A stretch of DNA of 64,000 bases, taken from the NCBI GenBank assembly GCA_024803745.1, contig JANJXV010000020.1, positions 22,432,777-22,496,776 on the forward strand, read 5' to 3'. Position 1 is the first letter of the stretch; every line of letters begins with the position of its first letter. Both the position numbers and the translations under genes were made by a program. The notes under the pieces were generated by a model that saw only the letters and a list, made by a program, of their open reading frames with translations, had not been told where the DNA came from and searched no databases. Below are positions 13,101 to 27,400 of the stretch, one piece after another. The DNA comes from Megascapheus bottae (lineage: Eukaryota; Chordata; Mammalia; Rodentia; Geomyidae).

Positions 13101-16100
13101 TAATGGGTACATTACTTCTTGAACACTGATACCCCTTCTCATGTTTTTGTCCCCTTTTCCCTCCCAATCATCTTGTTTTCCCCCTTCCCTATTTCAAATA
13201 AACGTATATACAATATACCAGGTAACAAAGTCAGTACTTTTGATCTTATAAAAAGAAAGAAGTATGTATAAGCCTAAGATACTAAAGATATAAAAATTAA
13301 AATTAAGATAGGAACAGTGGCTCACGCCTGTAATCCCAGCTACTCAGGGGGCTGAGATCTGAGGATCACAGTTCAAAGCCAGCCTGAGCACTAAAGAACA
13401 TGAGAGTCTTATCTCCAATTGGCCATTAGAAAACAGGAAGTGGGACTGTGGCTCCATGGGTAGGGCAGTAGCCTTGAGCTGCAAAGCTCAGGGACATGCC
13501 CAGGCCCAGGGGTAGGGCAGTAGCCTTGAGATGCAGAGCTCAGGGTTAGTGCACAGGCCCAGAGTTCAAGCCCCATGACCGAAAAAAAAATAAATAAGTA
13601 AGTAAACAAACAAAATTAAAAAGCTCATTGCTAGCCAGGTACTGGTAGCTCACACCTGTAACCCTAGCTGCTGGGGGAGGAGGGTAAGGCTGGAGGGGGA
13701 GGGGGTGCTGAAATGTGAGGATCATGGTTCAGAATTGGTCAGGACTAGAAATCCATGAAACCCTTCAATTAACCACTATAAAGCCAGATGCAGTACTGTG
13801 GCTCAAGTGGTAGAATATTAACCTTGAGGAAAAAAATGAAGCCCCAAGACTGGCACCTAAGTAAATAAATAAAAAGCTCATTATCTTACAGCAATCTCTC
13901 CATTGCTTGTTTTTCCCCATTTTCCTCTCGTAGGAGCTCCAGGTTGTTATGATGCCAGCCCAAAGGTGTAAAAGGCAGCTCTTTGGATTTCTCTTCTACT
14001 CGACGATTAAATAAGGATTCTAAGTATAAGACAAGAATTACTTCATTATTGTATCCTATGCCAACTATTCATATGCTTAGAAATTACTGCTGTAAAGTGG
14101 CAAAAGCACATACAGTACAAAGCTACAGATTTAATATCCAGCACTACACACACACATAAAAAAGTTACAGAGGACCACGAGTATGGCCTAGCAGTAGAGT
14201 GTTTGCCTAGCATGCATGAAGCCCTGGGTTCTATTCTTTAGTACCACAGACACAGAAAAAAGCGGGAAGTGGTGCTGTTGCTCATGTGGTAGAGCCCTCG
14301 CCTTGAGAAAGCCCAAGGACAGTGCTCAGGCCCTGTGCTGAAGCTCCACGACTGGCCAAAAAAAAAAAAATTATAAAAACACTGATAAAGGCAAAAATTT
14401 GAGACAAAACTATAAATGAACAGGACTTTCATGTCACCAAAATAAATATGGCTTCCAAAGGGAAAAATAATTTTTTTGTATTGCTTGTTTATTTATTTTT
14501 TGGAGTACTAATACAATGAGTGCTAATCTTCCCTATAAAGTCACAAACATGAACTGAGTTCAACTACAATTTGAATACAACAATGTGGTACAACAAAGTA
14601 TGATACTACTGTAGGCACTCTTGGGATATCCCAAAACAGAAAGGTAGCTATGCAGAAAGCCAATTCAGATAGCATTTCACAGTTGCTTTCTCAATGTTGA
14701 GACTGTGGTTTTTTTAACTGAAAAATAAGCTATAAAAATATTTAAACATGACAAAAAAACATGGCTCACATCTATAATCCTAGCGTCTCAAGAGACTGAG
14801 GGAGATCTGAGGATTACAATTCAAAGCCAGCCCCAGCATGAAAGTCTGTGACACTTTTATCTCCAACTAACCACCAAAGAACCAGGAAGTGGAGCTATTA
14901 CTCAAGTGGAAGGGTGCTAGCTCTGTGTAGACACTGAGGGGACTGTGTGTAGGCCCTGAGTTTAAGTCCCAGTACCAGTGCCAGTGCCCACACACACACA
15001 CACACACACACACACAAGCCATTTATATATATAAAATTTTGTAAATCTTTGTTTTTCAGATGGGTGAAAAATAAGATAAAACAAAAAAGATGCTCATTAG
15101 ACAGTTATACAATGCTCACTGAACAATTTTTCTGTCATATTATTATTGAATGCTATAATTACTGAATAATATGATTAAATAAATGGAAAGTAAGAAATGA
15201 TTGCAAAAATGCTCACCATTACCCTGTTAAAGCAAACAAATCAAGAAATAAAACTTCCACTAAATAGCAAACAGCCACAGTAAAAGCATGTGTTCCTGAT
15301 GTGTCAAGTATATGTCTAGTACATTCCAAGCATGTAAACAGCAATCTGTAAACTTCTAGTTGAACCAGATATTTGGAAGTAAACTAGACAGATTGCCAAA
15401 ATATGAGATCAGCTACAATAGACCTCCCCTGTTTAACTTGCCCTATCTTCTCTCTTTTATCTGAAATTCTAAAAACCAAGGAAGTACCCTCTAATCCCTT
15501 CATTTATTTATTTATTTTTGCCAGTCCTGGGCCTTGAGCTCAGGGCCTGAGCACTGTCCTTGGGATTTCTCAGGGCTAAAGCTCTACCACTTGAGCCACA
15601 GCACCACTTCCAGCTTTGTTCTATGTATATGGTACCAAGGTATTGAACCCTGGTCTTCCTACATGCTAGGCAAGCACCTTACTACTAGGCCAAACTCCCA
15701 GCCCTTTTATTCCTTTATTATTGGCAGCGGTGGATTAGCTAGACTAGCTTTACTCCATAAAATGCAAAATAAGAAGGGATAAGAAAAAGCCTATCTTCTA
15801 TACCCCTTTTGTCCAAAGAAGTTAAGTAGTGGAGTTATTTCTTTATCCCTCTGCTACTTCTCTTTCTAACTATACAAATGTAAGTTTATACCCTCAAGGA
15901 GCTGAGAATCTTCCTGTGAGCTTTTTGACAAACTTGCCAAACCTTGATGATATGTACATATCAGTACTTACAGTCATGGTGAGAAAAGTGAAAGGTATTT
16001 TATATTATAAAATTCAAATTCTACTTTAAAGCTTTTACAATTACTTTTCATATTAGACACATTGTTCTCTCAAACCAAATCCCAGTTTATATTATCTTTT

Positions 16101-19100
16101 TATCAAAAGTCATTAGACATCTTCAAAATTACTTTTATGTGATACTGAAACAACCAAACATACTTTCAAGCCCTTATTCTGTTGTAATCAACATATTAGT
16201 TTACTGCCAAGAACAAAGGAGACAACCCCATGTATGCATGGCTGCTCATAAAATTACCTTTGATGAAGGCATCACTTATTGAAAGCTGCTGTCCTCCAGT
16301 GTCAGAAATCAAATACTCTGCAAAGCAGGGAAAGAACAGATAGGAAGAAGGAAAGAAAATGACACATGACTACAATATGCCAGAGTAATTATAGAGAACA
16401 CACCCATAAACAACAATGTATTACTCATACTGAACTAGCACTACCCGTAAACTCAAGAAACTTCTTCATACTTGTGCAAATTTCATGTTAAATTTAATAG
16501 ACTTTAATAGTTCAGCAAAATCATTAAATAGCTCACCTTAAAAATACCTTTAAAAATATCTTCAAAAAATAGCTTTAATAGATCATTGAGTTACCAAAGC
16601 TGAGTTAAGTTTATGAAAACTTAAATCTTTAGTTAAATGACAAGCCCACTCTGCTGTATAACTGCAGTTTAACAAATAACGACTGCCTACACACAAAGAA
16701 GTTCATAGAAAAAGCCACCTACGAAAACAGTATGTTTTCAGTTTTACAGAATTTAAGCTATAAAACAAATTCATATAAAAATAACACTAACAGAAAACGA
16801 ACAGGTTTTAAAGTTTTAAATTAGTGTTTTCAAAAATTCTAGCCAAACGCTGCCAAAAAGTTTTGGCAAAAGTTAACTACTGCTTTCAAAATATTAGATA
16901 CTTTTCTAACAAGTGAAACTTACTCTTTACTTCCTCCTGAACTTTTCTCTTAGCAGGTGAGTTGACACAGCTTAAATGGGGTCCTGGTTCTTTCTACCAT
17001 GCAAATTAAACCACAACACCTGGCACTTTTTTTTGTTTCGTTGTTTTGTTTTGTTTTTGAGGCAGTCTCACAAGGTAGCCTAGACAGGCCTCCAAGTCTT
17101 GATCTTCCTGCCTTAGCCTCCCAACTGCTGGGATGACAGGTGACCACAATATAATTCAACTCCTCCAAGGTAAAAGTTATCCATGAACTTTTTTCCAAGC
17201 GCATTTATAAACAAATGGGCTTTAAAATCAAATGTATTCAATATTAGGCAATACATTCATCTCTCAAATGCAGAGGAAATATTTAGAAAATGCAAATGCA
17301 CCACGCCAAAAAAATACAACATAAACTACCAAGTATGCAAATAAAACAGATAATACTATGCATTATTTCTACACTTGCACCAAAGAAATGTATTTCAACT
17401 AATTATTATTTTACAAGCTTTACTTCTTCCACCAAAAACTTAGATTACAGAAATTCATTTGTCATTAGGAAAATTTTTTCAAACATACATAAAAAAATTT
17501 CAAACATATTTCAGAAATATTGTATATTGTTTACCTAGATTCAATAATTGTTAAGGATTTGCTGGATCTGTACTCTCTGCATATACATTTACCTATTTCC
17601 TTACTATCTAAATTTATGCACACCAGAACATTTTACCCCTAATACTGCATCATACAGATTTAAAACTAAGGACATCCTTCTTTACAGCCACCATACCATT
17701 CACGTTCTTTAAAAACTGACCTCTTAATATCATAAATTAAAATGTATTGGACTGTTAAATATTTTTAATAGCTTCTCTCTTCCACCAAACTTAACAAAGT
17801 TCATATATGTCAATTTGTTTGTCTCTCTTTGTTCTCTCTACAACAGATCTCCTACCTTTTTCCTTTAACTGGTGATTACTTTTGAAGAACACAGGACAAT
17901 GTCCTGGGCAAGACACTGAATCTGAGCAACTGTTTCTTCATGATATATTGGAACTGCTCTTCTAACCAGTTTTTTCCTACACAGAGAAAATTCGATCTAC
18001 AGGCTTACATGAGCCATGATTTTTCACTTTCTAAGTACTGCTTGCCAAACTTTCCAAAACTGGTTCAAACCCTGCTTCCAACATATAACAAAACATTTTA
18101 ATTGCACAAATCTTCAAGGCCAATAGTGAAAAATGAATCAAAGATCACACTTGGTTTAAGAAATTTTTAAGAATAAAAGACAAAAATTATGTACAGTTTT
18201 TTGGAAGGTGAAGGGATATTAGAGTTTTAACTCCAACCCTATTAGAAAGGTACTCTACTATTAGCAGCCACACCTCCAGTCCTTTTGTGCTGCATGAGTG
18301 TAGACATGAGCCACAATCCACCTACAGTAAGATTCCTGTAACTACCAGGATAATAGGCATGTGCTACCATGCTCACCCTCGGTTAACAAGTCTTTTCAAG
18401 TTTTTCTGCCTGGGCTAGCCTCCAACTTCTATCCTTCTCATTTCAGTCTCCCCATAAGCCACCAGCATCTGGCGGAGCAGTTTATTTTTGGAAAAAAGCA
18501 CAGGCATATCACAAATCTAAATTTCCTCAACCGCAAGAAAATATTTGGTACTATCTTTCATTTCAAAAGACAAAAGACAGCTGTACATATTTATTGAACA
18601 GAAATGAAAACTTTTACTTTCTTGTAGTCCATGTTCATCTTCTCTACAACACAGATCAAAATACTTTATTATATTTCAACTTTGTAGAAACTTCAACTTT
18701 GAGAAATGGAAAAAGAATAATTCTTGCCGGGAGCAGTGGCTCACACCTATAATCCTAGCTACTCAGGAGGCTGAGATCTGAGGATCGTTGTTCAAAACTA
18801 GCCAGGGCATTGAAGTCCAAAGACTCATCTCCAATTAACCACCAGGAAACCGGAAGTGGCATGGTTGCTCAAGGGGTAGGGCAGTAGCCTTGAGCTAAAG
18901 AGCTCAGGGACAATGCCCAGGCCCAGAGTTCAAGCCCCATTACCAACAACAAAAAAAATTTCTTTAGTATACTAAGACCTAGTGAGAGCCAAGCATATAT
19001 GAGAAAGGAAGGAAAGGGGAAAGGACAGAGGGGAAGAGAGGGAGGAGAGAGGGGGAGAGAGGGGAAAAGAGGGGAAGAGAGGGGAAGAGAGGGGAGAGAG

Positions 19101-22100
19101 GAAAGAGGGGAGAGGGGAAAGACAGGAGAGGGGAGAGAGGAAAGAGGGGAGAGGGGAAAGAGGGGAGAGGGGAAAGAGGGGAGAGGGGAAAGAGAGGAAA
19201 GAGGGGGGAGAGGGGAAAGAGGGGGGAGAGGGGAAAGAGGGGGGAGAGGGGAAAGAGGGGGGAGAGGGGAGAGGGGAAGGAGGGGAGAGGGGAGGGAGAG
19301 AAACTAGTGCAAGAGCTAAATATATGTCTTAAGGGACCTTTAAAGTCCTCAAATCATAGACTATCAAGGCAGCAAATGACCACAGGCCCACCATGTAATT
19401 ACCTTCTGTCTAATGCTGCAATTTTCTCTATCATATTTCTTTGTTCTAAATCAAGATTTTTCCATTTCACATATTTGGAGACAAAAGGAAATTCAGGAGA
19501 CACTCAGCTGAGAAGTATTTTAAGTTAGGAATTATAAACAGTATCAATTTAAAGTTATATTGAAAATGGTTTGTTTGAAGTTTAAATCCTTATCAGCTAT
19601 AGAAAACTGTTCATTGGCTTGTAGATAAATATTGTACTAAGAATACCCAGATTCCACAGATCTCAGCCTCCTGAGGAGCTAAGATTATAGTTATATGCCA
19701 CTGGGCACCAGGCTCAGTTTACGATTTTTAAAGAGCTCATACAAACTCCAGAACCTGTGCTTTTAACAAACAATGACTATTACCTTTACTGCTTTAATAT
19801 ATTTCAAGTACAAAAAGATCATCTTATTTTCCTGATTTACTAACCTATCACCTTAAGACAGAAATGGCTGTTGGAAATTGATTTATTTCAATTAACCAGT
19901 GCAGGTGCTCAGTCACAACTAATCCTTTTCTAGACATCACAGTATGCATGGTTCATGAACTCTCTACAATGTTGTCACCTTGCAGTACACAACAAAAAGC
20001 CACCTTAAATAAAAATTAATGTATCCATCACTGAAGCCATCTAAGAGACTCGACTTTACACAATTCTTCAAAGAAACCAAACTCTGATTCCATGATCCCA
20101 GACCCAGATTCTTTCAATAATATGGCATATTACTTGCCTAAACCTGGTCACAGCCTTTTTTACACAACCAGGTATTTTATAGCTCTTCATATACATTGAC
20201 TTCCTTTTCTCTTATAATGTATGTTCTTTCCTGACAAGTTTCATCTGGACAAAGAAATACATCAATTTTCCCTAAATAACTTGCCTTCATTTTTCTCTAT
20301 GATAATTTGAATTTGTTTACAGAAATCCTTAGCATTTTCTCCAACTTTCAATGCAGTTTGGACTTCTGCTAGCCTGTCATTTTTCTTACAAATGCTGGCA
20401 GCTATTTCAGATTCATCGTCTTCTTTAGATATCTGCTCATGATTTTTATAATCTTTTTAAAGATTTAAAATCAGAGAGATTCTTAAGGAATCATGATATG
20501 TTTTTCAATTTCTACTAGAGATGTTTCACCTCTCATTTTCTCTAGAGATGTAATTTATTTTTTTTATTTCAGATTTCATCTGTTTTGACATTTGTTTTCA
20601 TTGCCAAGAAGAAAGAACAGGAATATGTGCTTTCACTCAATTTATTCTTCCCTATAAAAGTATCATTATTAAAGTCTCCTTTTTCATTCCTCAATCAATA
20701 CCCTAAAGCAGGCTTCATAACATAAATATGAAACATATGTTCAGCAGTTTATCCTTTGCCGTTATGAATACTGACAGATTACTTATTCAAGATTTTCAAA
20801 ACTTAATGGTAACTTTTTCTAAAAGGAAAAAAACCTTAGCACGTCACAAGTGTAAGTCACTCTGCGTTTGGCAAAATGAAACTGTCAACAGGAATGTCCA
20901 AAGAACAGATTGTTTTCTGCCATAATACATACTAGCTCTGACTACTAACTGTACATACGTATTAAAAGATATCAAAACATCCTCCATGTAATTACAAGTA
21001 ACAGTCAACTGTCAACAAGTGTCATATCTACTTCCCTGTCTTTCATACTCACCCAAATGTTCTCCATCATTTTTCAATTTGTTTTTAGGATTCCTATGAA
21101 GATGCATGCCTAATGTGTAACTTACTTATGGTTTATTACAAATCAAATATCTTCCTATATTCTTTCTAAATTTCTGACTTTTAAATAAGATACACCTTTG
21201 TATTAGAATTCTTTTTTTTTTTTTCCTTCCATTCCTGGGGCTTGAACTCAGGACTCATGCACTGTCCTTGAGCTTTCTCAAGGCTAGCACTCTACCTCTT
21301 GAGCCACAGCACTACAACAGGCTTATATGTATATGGTAACAAGGGATCAAACCTACAGCTTTGTGCATACTAGGCAAACACTCTGCCACTAGGCCATACT
21401 TCTCATTTCTGTATTGTAATTCTTAACATGGTCTTTTACCATATCTTGATGAATGCTTATACTGATATGAGAAAATTGCTGAGGAAATGTAAATAGGTTT
21501 CAAATTATTTTAATGTAGAATTTTTAATTCAAAATAATTTTTAGTAAAAATGGTAGCAAATAGTCAGGAAGGCATTTCAGATTTAAATGAAGAGAAAATT
21601 CAGCTTAAGAGGGTCAAATGTTTAAAACTAAAATTCCAGAGAAATCATGAACTTAAGATCTTTATAATATTTTTTCAGTTATTATGACACAATGAACTCC
21701 CATTATTATTTAATTACTCACCCATGCTTCATTTACCTTCACCTAAGGCTATATTTGAGCTACAACTTAAATTGACTCCTAATTACATCTCGCAATGTAA
21801 ACCAAATCATCCATTTTTTAAAAAAGTTCTTTATTTTTATAGGCTATTATGTTAGATATTAGAAATGGTTACCTTATTTTTCATTTTATACTAAGTAATT
21901 TTAAATGTACCATTATTAGCTGTGAGTCAGCAATGTAACATGTAAGATCTGTAAGAATTAATTCATGTTTAGTTAGAGAAGAATTTTAATACATAAATTT
22001 ATAAATATACACAATAGACTTCTTTAATTGTTGTGGGAAGACATTTTGAAATGTAGGAATACTTATCTCCCAACCTAAGCACAAGCATTCAAACAAGCTT

Positions 22101-23919
22101 AGAGAAATACTGTTACTGCAAAATAGCACAGGCAAACAGGCTTTAAAATGTTAAATGGAGAAAGAGAAAAGAATAGAGCAGAACATCCATGTTATGAATG
22201 CAAAGAAATGCCACCTTGGAAGTTGCACATTATGGGAAAGGCAATCAAATGTAGTTCATTTTAAAGACTACAAGTTTTAAATTGGGTATGGTGGTACTGA
22301 GGGAGGAAAAGAAATAAAAGGAATTAACCAACAATAACAACAAAAAAAAGGTGTGGGGAGGAAGTACTGGGAAAATAAGAAAGGGTGGAATAAAACCCAG
22401 TCCAAATCCCCTTTGCTATATGGGACAGAGGAAGCCAGCAGGACAGGCTGCCACAAGATCCTGGGGCCCAGCTCTCCAGCCTGTTTGGATTCCAAATGGT
22501 GACTACCTCCTACCTTTTTGGTCAGCAGGGTGAGGGGGCACATGTGGGTACTTGGAGGGCTTCTTGATATGGAAGTTCACGTTGTCCAGCTCCACGTTCA
22601 GGCTGATAGAAGCGGCTGAGTCACTGTCCACTGTGGACTGGAAACTGCTGACTGAGGTGCGCTTGCTAGGACTGGCAGAATCTTTTAATGTTGGGAAGGG
22701 GAAAGAAATATAGGGAGAGGAAGGGAGTAAAAACGGGTTTCATAAGGGTGTTGGAGGAAAGGAGAAAAATGTTTTTTTAATATACAAGCCCAATGTGCAA
22801 TACCAAAATGGATACAGTATTTTCATGTATCTGTGTAGACTTAATGAAATTGAGCAAATTAAATATAAAAATCAAAATTTTAATGAAGAAATGTATTGGA
22901 GGTTCTGCAGAGAGAAAGTCTGGTATCATAGTAAAGAGGTGAGAAAGTTGTCTGATGCGATATGATTAGCTCAGAGTTATTTTTAAGCTGCTGCAAACTA
23001 CAGACTATAGTAAAATCTGCAAACAGTTGACTACCAAGTTGGTTTCTTTAGAAAATACTGTATCTAAGATAAGGATTGCTATCAAGATGTTTACATTTAG
23101 CAAGAGCCATAAATCACAAAATATAATTCAACAAAATGAGACATTATTTTATCATACAAACACAGTACTGATCCCCAGTAATGATCCAAAAAACTAAAAT
23201 ATCAAAAAGCCAAACTCACTAGCCAAATTATCATCACCTTCTTCAGCTATTTGTTCTGTGTCGCTGTCATCAAACTTTATGTCTTTAAACCAAGATGGCT
23301 CAGAATGTCCTTCCACAGAGTTCACGGAGTCACTGTCTGGAGAAGGCGTCTCAGAAAATTCTGTACTCTGAAAGGATCACAGCAGCATCAAGCAGATGAT
23401 CGTCAATACTGAAGGTATCGCATTACAAATAAAATGTGGTGCAGCATTTCTACAAATCTGCCAATGAGTATACCTATATTTTTAAATAATAATGATAATA
23501 ATAATAATAATATGTGGGAGGAAACAGAAGATCCTCAGTTTGAGGCCAACCCAAAGAGAAATTTAGCAAGATCCTCCTCTCAACAAATAAGCTGGATATG
23601 GTAGTATATGCCTCTAATTCCAGCTAAAAGGAAGACTAGAGGTAGGAGGATGGTGGTATAACCAGCTGTGGGTAAAACCACAAAGATCTATCATATAAAC
23701 TGTCTAAAGAGAGCCAGGCACTGGTGACTCATGCTTGTAATCCTAGCTACTCAGGAGACTGTTATCTGAGAAAACCAACCCAGACAGAAAAATCCAAGAG
23801 ACTCGTATCTCCAATTAACTACAAAAACTAGAAGTAGAGCTGTGGCTCAAGGGGTAGAATACCAGTCTAGAGTGAAAAAGCCAAATGAGACCACAGGCTT
23901 TATAGGCTTTATATTCCAG

Positions 23920-23975
<56 letters not shown>

Positions 23976-24366
23976 AAAACCTATAGCAAAAAAAGGCTCA
24001 CAATGTGGCTCAAATGGCAGAGTATAAACACAGGCCTTAAATCTTTAAATTCAAAACTCAGTGCTGCCAAAAATTAACAAAAACTAATCTATACATCAGC
24101 GTCATACTGGTAATTCTAAAAAAGTGTGATTTTTCTTTAATGAGAAAACTTAAGTAGCATATTATAAAAAAAATATTTCTTTGATATACATTTCTTATAG
24201 CGCCATCTTTCAATCCTGAATGGAGCAGAGTTCATTCTAACCCTGACCCAGTTCTAAAATTTATCCCAAAATATACCAGTAAGATTTTTTTTAATTACAT
24301 CATACCAGTCTTTGAGGTGATTTGTATTTTCTAATTCTTGCATTTCCAATTTTAATTCACAAAGCT

Positions 24367-24402
<36 letters not shown>

Positions 24403-27400
24403 TATTTTTGTTTTGTTTGGTTTTTGTGGGTCATTGGGCTTGAACTCAGCTTGGGCGCTGTCCCTGAGCTCTGAAGAGCTACCCTATCCTTGAGCCAAGC
24501 CCCACTTTCTAGAGGTTAACTGGAGATAAGTGTCTTAGGTCCTTTTGTGCCTGGGCTGGTTTTGAACCTTGTTCCTCCGATCTCAGCCTCCTGAGATGCT
24601 AGGATTACAGGTGTGAGCCACCACGCCAGGCTACACACAGAAAATTTTTAAACATACCCAAGAGTGTATCATTTTTTAAAGTCCTACCTTTAAGTAATTT
24701 CCATTTCCCTAAAGCAAAAGGCTATTTGTCATTTTACCATTGATAGTCAAAATCTATTTCCATAGTTAACATTAAACTTTTCAATCACCTTATTATGCCC
24801 ACACTACATTCTCTCAGTTCTAAAAATAGTCATAATATAGCTGAAAAGCATGACAGTTAAATGTTACAGTACCACAAAAACATCAAATAAAGCATTACTT
24901 CTAATCAGAGGGTTTCATTACAAAACAAAACACAGTTAAAAAAGAAATGGACGAGGCCAGGAGTTTGGCCTAATGGTAAGAGTGCTTGCCTAGCATGCAT
25001 GAAGATACAGGTTCAATTCCTCAGTACCACAAACATAGAAAAAAGCCAGAAGTGGTGCTGTGGCTCAAGTGGCAGAGCATTAACCTTGAGAAAAAAAAAA
25101 CCCAAGGATAGTGCTCAGGCCCTGAGTCTAAGCCCAGGACTGGCCAAAAAAAAAAAAAAGGACAACTGGGCACTGATGGCTCACACCTGTAATCCTAGCT
25201 ACTCAGGAGGACTCTGAGGACTGAGGTTTGAAGCCAAACCAGCAGACTGGAACGTCCAAAAGACTCTTATCTCCAATTATCCAAAGGTATGGCTCAAGTG
25301 GTAGAGTCAGTTGTGAGGAACAGGAGAAAAGAGAAAGAAAGGAAAAGAGAAGAAGAAAGGAGGAGTGGGGGGGAGGAGTAGGCTTAGGACTGGGATAGTA
25401 ATGTACACGTAGCTAGGTGACAGAACAGTTGCCTAGCATGTGCAGGGCCCTTGGCTTGTTCCCAAGCACTGCAAAAGAGAAAAAAAATAAGTTTTAACTA
25501 CCTTCTAACAACAGAAAAGAGCATTCTAGAAAAAGTATCTTTGAATAATTCAATTACTTTTAATTCTTACTGATGAAGAATGCCAAACAAGCTTGTTACA
25601 TTTTCATTAGGAATAAACATTGGGAATTACCTGCAGTGGTCTGTACAATGCATACTCGTCCCTAAAAAGTTGATCATGATGACTAACACAATCCAACCAA
25701 CGTCCATCAACCATGGCTTGTCCAATTGCTATAGCCTGTGCCCTGAATAAAAGACCAAAACAAGTGTAATGTTTTAAAAATCAACCAGAGTAGTTTTATA
25801 AGTACACAATAACATACTGCCTAATTTTTGTTTTGTGTATTTTTTTCAGTCCTTATCACTAGAATTTCAAATGATCCTTGGATAGGTAAGAAATAAAAGA
25901 GGGGCAGGAGTTTGGCCTAGTGGTTAAAGTGCTTGCCTAGCATGCACGAAGACCCGGGTTCAATTCCTCAGTACCACATACATAGAAAAAAGCCAGAAGT
26001 GGTGCTGAGGCTCAAGTGGTAGAGCTCTAGCCTTGAGAAAGTCTAAGGACAGTGCTCAGGCCCTGAACTCAAGCCCAGGACTGGCCAAAAAAAAAAGAAA
26101 AGAGATGTGAAGCAAATTGAAAAACTCTTCTAGTTTCCATAGTAAAAGACCCAGTTGGCAGGGTAGTACTACCACCTAAACCTAATTTTAATCACAAATA
26201 TTCAGTGAGTACACAATACATACACATCCCTTTCTTTAACAGAGGATCAAAGTGTTGAAATTAGCATGGCACCAAGACTCAAAGAGCTCACAGTCTTGGT
26301 GAGAATTTAATACCAAATATTATAAATATATATATAGTATATATAAACATATGAACTAAATAAGACATTTAACATTATGTTGCAATTTAGAAAGTACCTA
26401 AGTATTTCTTACCATATATTTTCTACCAAGTAGTTCCCTAAACTTGAAACTAAGCTGTTCAAGTCTCAAAGTGACTGAATAATTTCACTAAAAGTTCAAA
26501 ACTAAAAAGAAAGTTAAAAATTGGAAAAGCTTAAAACTTTTTTTTCTGGTTTTACTATTTTCTTTAGCAATTTGTTATTTCCCAAGAGAAGAGAAACCAT
26601 TCATCTACAGGTAGAGAAAATATAGGGTATGTTGACTTAAAAAGAAAACAAACTGGGCCAGGAGTTTGGTAGAGTGCATGTATGAAGTCTTGGGTTCGAT
26701 TCCTTGGTACCACATACATAGAAAAAAGCCAGAAGTGGTGGTGAGGGTCAAGTGGTAGAGCTCTAGCCTTTAGAAAAGCCCAAGGACAGTGCTCAGGCCC
26801 TGAGCTCAAGCCCAGGACTGGCAAAAAAAAAAAAATAATAAAAAATAAAAAAAAGGAAACAAACCTTTTTGTTACTCCTTTTTAACAAATGATTGGTGAG
26901 ATTTGCCTGGCTTCAAGCATGCCTCATCACCCAATTCTCAACACAGTTTGTCATGTCTAGGTTAGAGAACAGAAGCAAGAAGCACTTCTGCTTTTTCCTC
27001 TTCTACCTACATTTTCCCATCTTGCTTTACTACTGTGTTCTGGGTACTTCTTTGAATATGGTAAATTGTGACCCTAATTTGGCTCCTTGCAACTATTCTC
27101 TCTAATGATTAAAACCCAAGTAGGTTTTAACCAAGGAGGTTAATTAATTAGTTCCCCAAACAAACAGTCACATAAAAAAAAAAACAGTACCATGACTCAC
27201 AGAGAAATGAGTTACCCTTATGTCTTCAAACATATATGCTAATTAAAAGCAAATTGCTAAATAACTTCAAGACTTCTATTTTGAGATCACAATACCTTGT
27301 GGCTATATGTCCGTTCCGGATTAGCCAGTTGACTAACTCCTTCCCTACTATGCAGTTAGGATGTGTCCGCAGCCAGTAGCGGTGATCCTGAAACTCCATT

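Noticed and set aside
18999..19307. 102-residue Arg/Gly/Glu-rich frame
   Set aside because: Pure translation of the purine minisatellite.
24369..24635. CRISPR-like or phage-like repeat array
   Set aside because: The regular repeats in this window are microsatellites and SINEs in a mammalian genome. No spacer pattern or prokaryotic genes.
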